Positions 44,782 to 46,605 of a stretch of DNA of 46,605 nucleotides are shown here, piece after piece. A model generated the notes under the pieces. That model saw nothing but the letters and a program-made list of their open reading frames with translations, had not been told where the DNA came from and searched no databases. The translations under genes and the position numbers were made by a program. The DNA is taken from positions 1 through 46,605 of the forward strand of contig NZ_PJPV01000078.1 of assembly GCF_002864045.1 (NCBI RefSeq). Reading direction: 5' to 3'. Positions within the stretch are counted from its first letter, which is position 1; each line of letters starts with the position of its first letter. Source of the stretch: Endozoicomonas acroporae (lineage in GTDB: Bacteria > Pseudomonadota > Gammaproteobacteria > Pseudomonadales > Endozoicomonadaceae).

Positions 44782-46371
44782 ATGCAACCTGCGAAGCTCC
44801 CACCATCATCTCCACAGCCCGACTCAAGCAGTCAGAAACCCTCTGCCAAGTCAGTAGAAAAAACAGAAAAGGCTGAAAGCAGTTGGTTAGGTTCTGTCGT
44901 CACCAGACTACTCCATGCTATTGGCTACGTAGAAAGCAGTACAGGCAAAGATACAGCCCTTGCCGACAGGCAAATTTCATATTCTGACCCAGGCCGCCCT
45001 GAAGACACAGAAACAGACACACAATCCGAAACCAGCATAACAACCGATCCGGAACCTGCAATTGCCATGGAACCGGAAGAGGTTTTACCAGCGCTTGCAG
45101 AGGCCGTAAAAGCAAAAGATGCCGCCCGGGTAAAATCATTATTAGCATCGCTGCAACGGTCATGTCCGGATCAAGCGGCAGAAAAAATCCGGGATATCCT
45201 TACAACCGTTTTACAGGATCCATCCATTCCTGCTATGCCCTCAACAGCGCTCGATCAGCTTAAAAAGCTTATCGACTGTTTGCTGGCAGGTTGTGGCCCT
45301 GATAACAGTTCACTGGCGAATTCAGCCCTTAAACTGTTCTTTGACCGGAAACATTTCGCCCATGCCGCTCATTTTAAAGAGACCTACAAAGCAAATCTGG
45401 AAGCAGGCCATCTCAAGATCGCTCTCGATGAACTGGTCCGGGAATACGCACCTTACGCTGAACCTGTCAAAACTCTTGAAACAGCGCTCCAGAAATACGC
45501 ATTAGACGGTGAACGTACCAAAGCTCTCGAAAAATTGCTCCGGAAATACGCATCAGACGCTGAACACACCAAAGCTCTCAATAAACTGATCCCGGAATAC
45601 GGACCGGGCGAATATAACAAACCTGGCGACCAGTACCTTTCTGACCACGGCAAAGTGATACTGGGCCTGGCAAATCTGCAAAATGCCCAATCCCTGAAGT
45701 TTGCCATGAATACTCTGGCTGACGGGCTGGAAAAATGTTTGGAAGACAGTAGATGGCTACGAAAACTGAACGAAACAAAATATGTTGACATTGTGGTTTT
45801 TTTTGAGGGATTTTTTAATCACGGCATCAAGAGTGAAAAGCTGGCCTACTCACTGATGACTCTCTGCTTTAGCAGGCTTAATTACGACAGGGCTGACAAA
45901 ATTTCAGAAAGATTCAATGTTCGCCTTACCGACAAGCACCTTATCAAAGCCCTCAAGAATCGATCTCACCGGAGTTCTGTCAATAGAGTGCTGAAGCTGG
46001 CAACTCCCGGGGCAGCTGGCAAACAAATCATTAAAGACACCATTGAGAACATTTTGAAATTAGAGCTAGATTTCGTTGCGACCTCCTCCCCCACCGAGAT
46101 TTTAACTTTCAAGGATTTTATCGCGTCTTATGCCTGGCATCTTCCCGGAGAGGTCAATGACAAATTGTTCCTGCTCAATCCGCTCATTGAATTTTGTGTC
46201 CGCGGACAGCGAATTGACCAGGCTCAAAGACTGAAAATGCGTTTTCCGGGCTGTTACCTTGAGCAGTGGGCTTACCGGGAGACTCGTCAAAGAGTGACTC
46301 TGTCTGCAATCGATGAGACAGAGAAATCAAAGAAATTAACAGCGTTATTGGATCTGACCAGGCAAGGCTGA
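44782..46371 (+). CDS. 529-residue helical-repeat orphan protein, putative effector
   Basis: No known family recognised. Residues 1-35 are Pro/Ser/Lys-rich and polar, residues 55-95 acidic and Thr-rich, and from 95 on the protein is almost wholly helical. Residues about 210-277 are four 17-residue repeats (consensus xxTKALxxLLxKYAxDx), encoded by 51-bp units, suggesting a solenoid or coiled-coil surface. No signal peptide or membrane segment. No clear RBS. It is followed by a palindromic repeat at the window edge. Confidence 0.5.
   Translation: MQPAKLPPSSPQPDSSSQKPSAKSVEKTEKAESSWLGSVVTRLLHAIGYVESSTGKDTALADRQISYSDPGRPEDTETDTQSETSITTDPEPAIAMEPEEVLPALAEAVKAKDAARVKSLLASLQRSCPDQAAEKIRDILTTVLQDPSIPAMPSTALDQLKKLIDCLLAGCGPDNSSLANSALKLFFDRKHFAHAAHFKETYKANLEAGHLKIALDELVREYAPYAEPVKTLETALQKYALDGERTKALEKLLRKYASDAEHTKALNKLIPEYGPGEYNKPGDQYLSDHGKVILGLANLQNAQSLKFAMNTLADGLEKCLEDSRWLRKLNETKYVDIVVFFEGFFNHGIKSEKLAYSLMTLCFSRLNYDRADKISERFNVRLTDKHLIKALKNRSHRSSVNRVLKLATPGAAGKQIIKDTIENILKLELDFVATSSPTEILTFKDFIASYAWHLPGEVNDKLFLLNPLIEFCVRGQRIDQAQRLKMRFPGCYLEQWAYRETRQRVTLSAIDETEKSKKLTALLDLTRQG
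45409..45612 (+). repeat. Four 51-bp coding tandem repeats
   Basis: Units start at 45409, 45460, 45511 and 45562. The last three share gaacNNNccaaagctctcNa and (c)ggaatacg-type segments; the first is the most diverged. Each encodes 17 residues, so copy changes stay in frame. Confidence 0.8.
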
Positions 46372-46390
46372 CCGGTAATAGTTCAGGCGA

Positions 46391-46602
46391 CTAAGTAGCT
46401 GGCCATATGGAATCACATATTTCTGGCTACTTGGGCAGGTGCTATGCGAGGCACAACGGAGGGAGCATAGCCGTAGCTATGTGACCGGAGTTGTAACGAA
46501 GCACGACTGCATGGATGCAGGAGCTAGAGCAACGCAGGAGCAGTTGCCGGGAGTACCTGAACAAGGAGTCAGAAATATATGATTTCATAATATGGTTACT
46601 CC
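46391..46602. repeat. Palindromic miniature repeat, copy 2, with an extra internal cassette
   Basis: It starts ctaagtagctggccatatgg and ends with its inverted counterpart near 46600. The first 105 bp match the reverse complement of the repeat at 197-362. An additional segment, catggatgcaggagctagag onward (46511-46555), is inserted in the second half and resembles part of the element at 13746-13966. The right end is very near the window edge and may be incomplete. Confidence 0.75.
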
Positions 46603-46605
46603 AGT

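Overview
The window looks like chromosome of a marine, host-associated gammaproteobacterium, most likely an Endozoicomonas-like member of the Oceanospirillales/Endozoicomonadaceae. This is inferred from the mix of ordinary gammaproteobacterial housekeeping genes (rnd-ycgL-ycgN, alaA, htpX, msrB, avtA, tRNA-Glu), a V-type ATPase operon, many large orphan proteins with eukaryote-like domains (Fic, RING-H2, ankyrin, Sel1), and numerous short palindromic repeats. No ribosomal RNA gene or marker gene is present, so the genus is not proven.

Layout. 1-400: tail of a VanZ-like gene and a palindromic repeat. 395-1936: a Fic-domain protein. 2.1-10.1 kb: a seven-gene V-type ATPase operon on the minus strand, transcribed B-D-I-K-E-DUF2764-A; the ring subunit carries the residues of a sodium-binding site. 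10.6-11.7 kb: ornithine carbamoyltransferase. 11.9-14.7 kb: a RING-H2 protein and a secreted PepSY protein separated by a 221-bp element with perfect 23-bp terminal inverted repeats. 14.8-19.5 kb: a minus-strand cluster of P1-family peptidase, avtA and pxpABC, which can be read as peptide/5-oxoproline salvage feeding amino-acid pools. 19.8 kb: tRNA-Glu(UUC). 20.2-25.9 kb: nitroreductase, a repeat-bearing membrane orphan, rnd-ycgL-ycgN, htpX and a small conserved gene. 26.0-28.6 kb: an 846-residue orphan. 28.8-30.6 kb: alaA and msrB, divergent. 30.7-34.0 kb: a RING-ankyrin-Sel1 protein followed by a frameshifted orphan gene. 34.1-42.3 kb: a type I restriction-modification locus, hsdM-hsdS-[AAA ATPase-DUF4276]-hsdR. 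42.8-46.4 kb: two divergent orphan proteins. The window closes with a second copy of the repeat that opens it, in the opposite orientation.

How the parts fit. Conserved core operons alternate with single, large, poorly conserved genes whose domains (ubiquitin-ligase-like RING, Fic, Sel1, ankyrin) suggest proteins acting on a eukaryotic host. The strongest candidates for something new are (1) the translationally coupled ATPase/DUF4276 pair inserted in the type I restriction operon, which resembles two-component PARIS/OLD-like defence; (2) the cyclically permuted V-ATPase operon, with palindromic repeats in just the two gaps flanking subunit E; (3) the RING-H2/ankyrin/Sel1 fusion; and (4) a set of modular palindromic mini-elements that share or swap internal cassettes.
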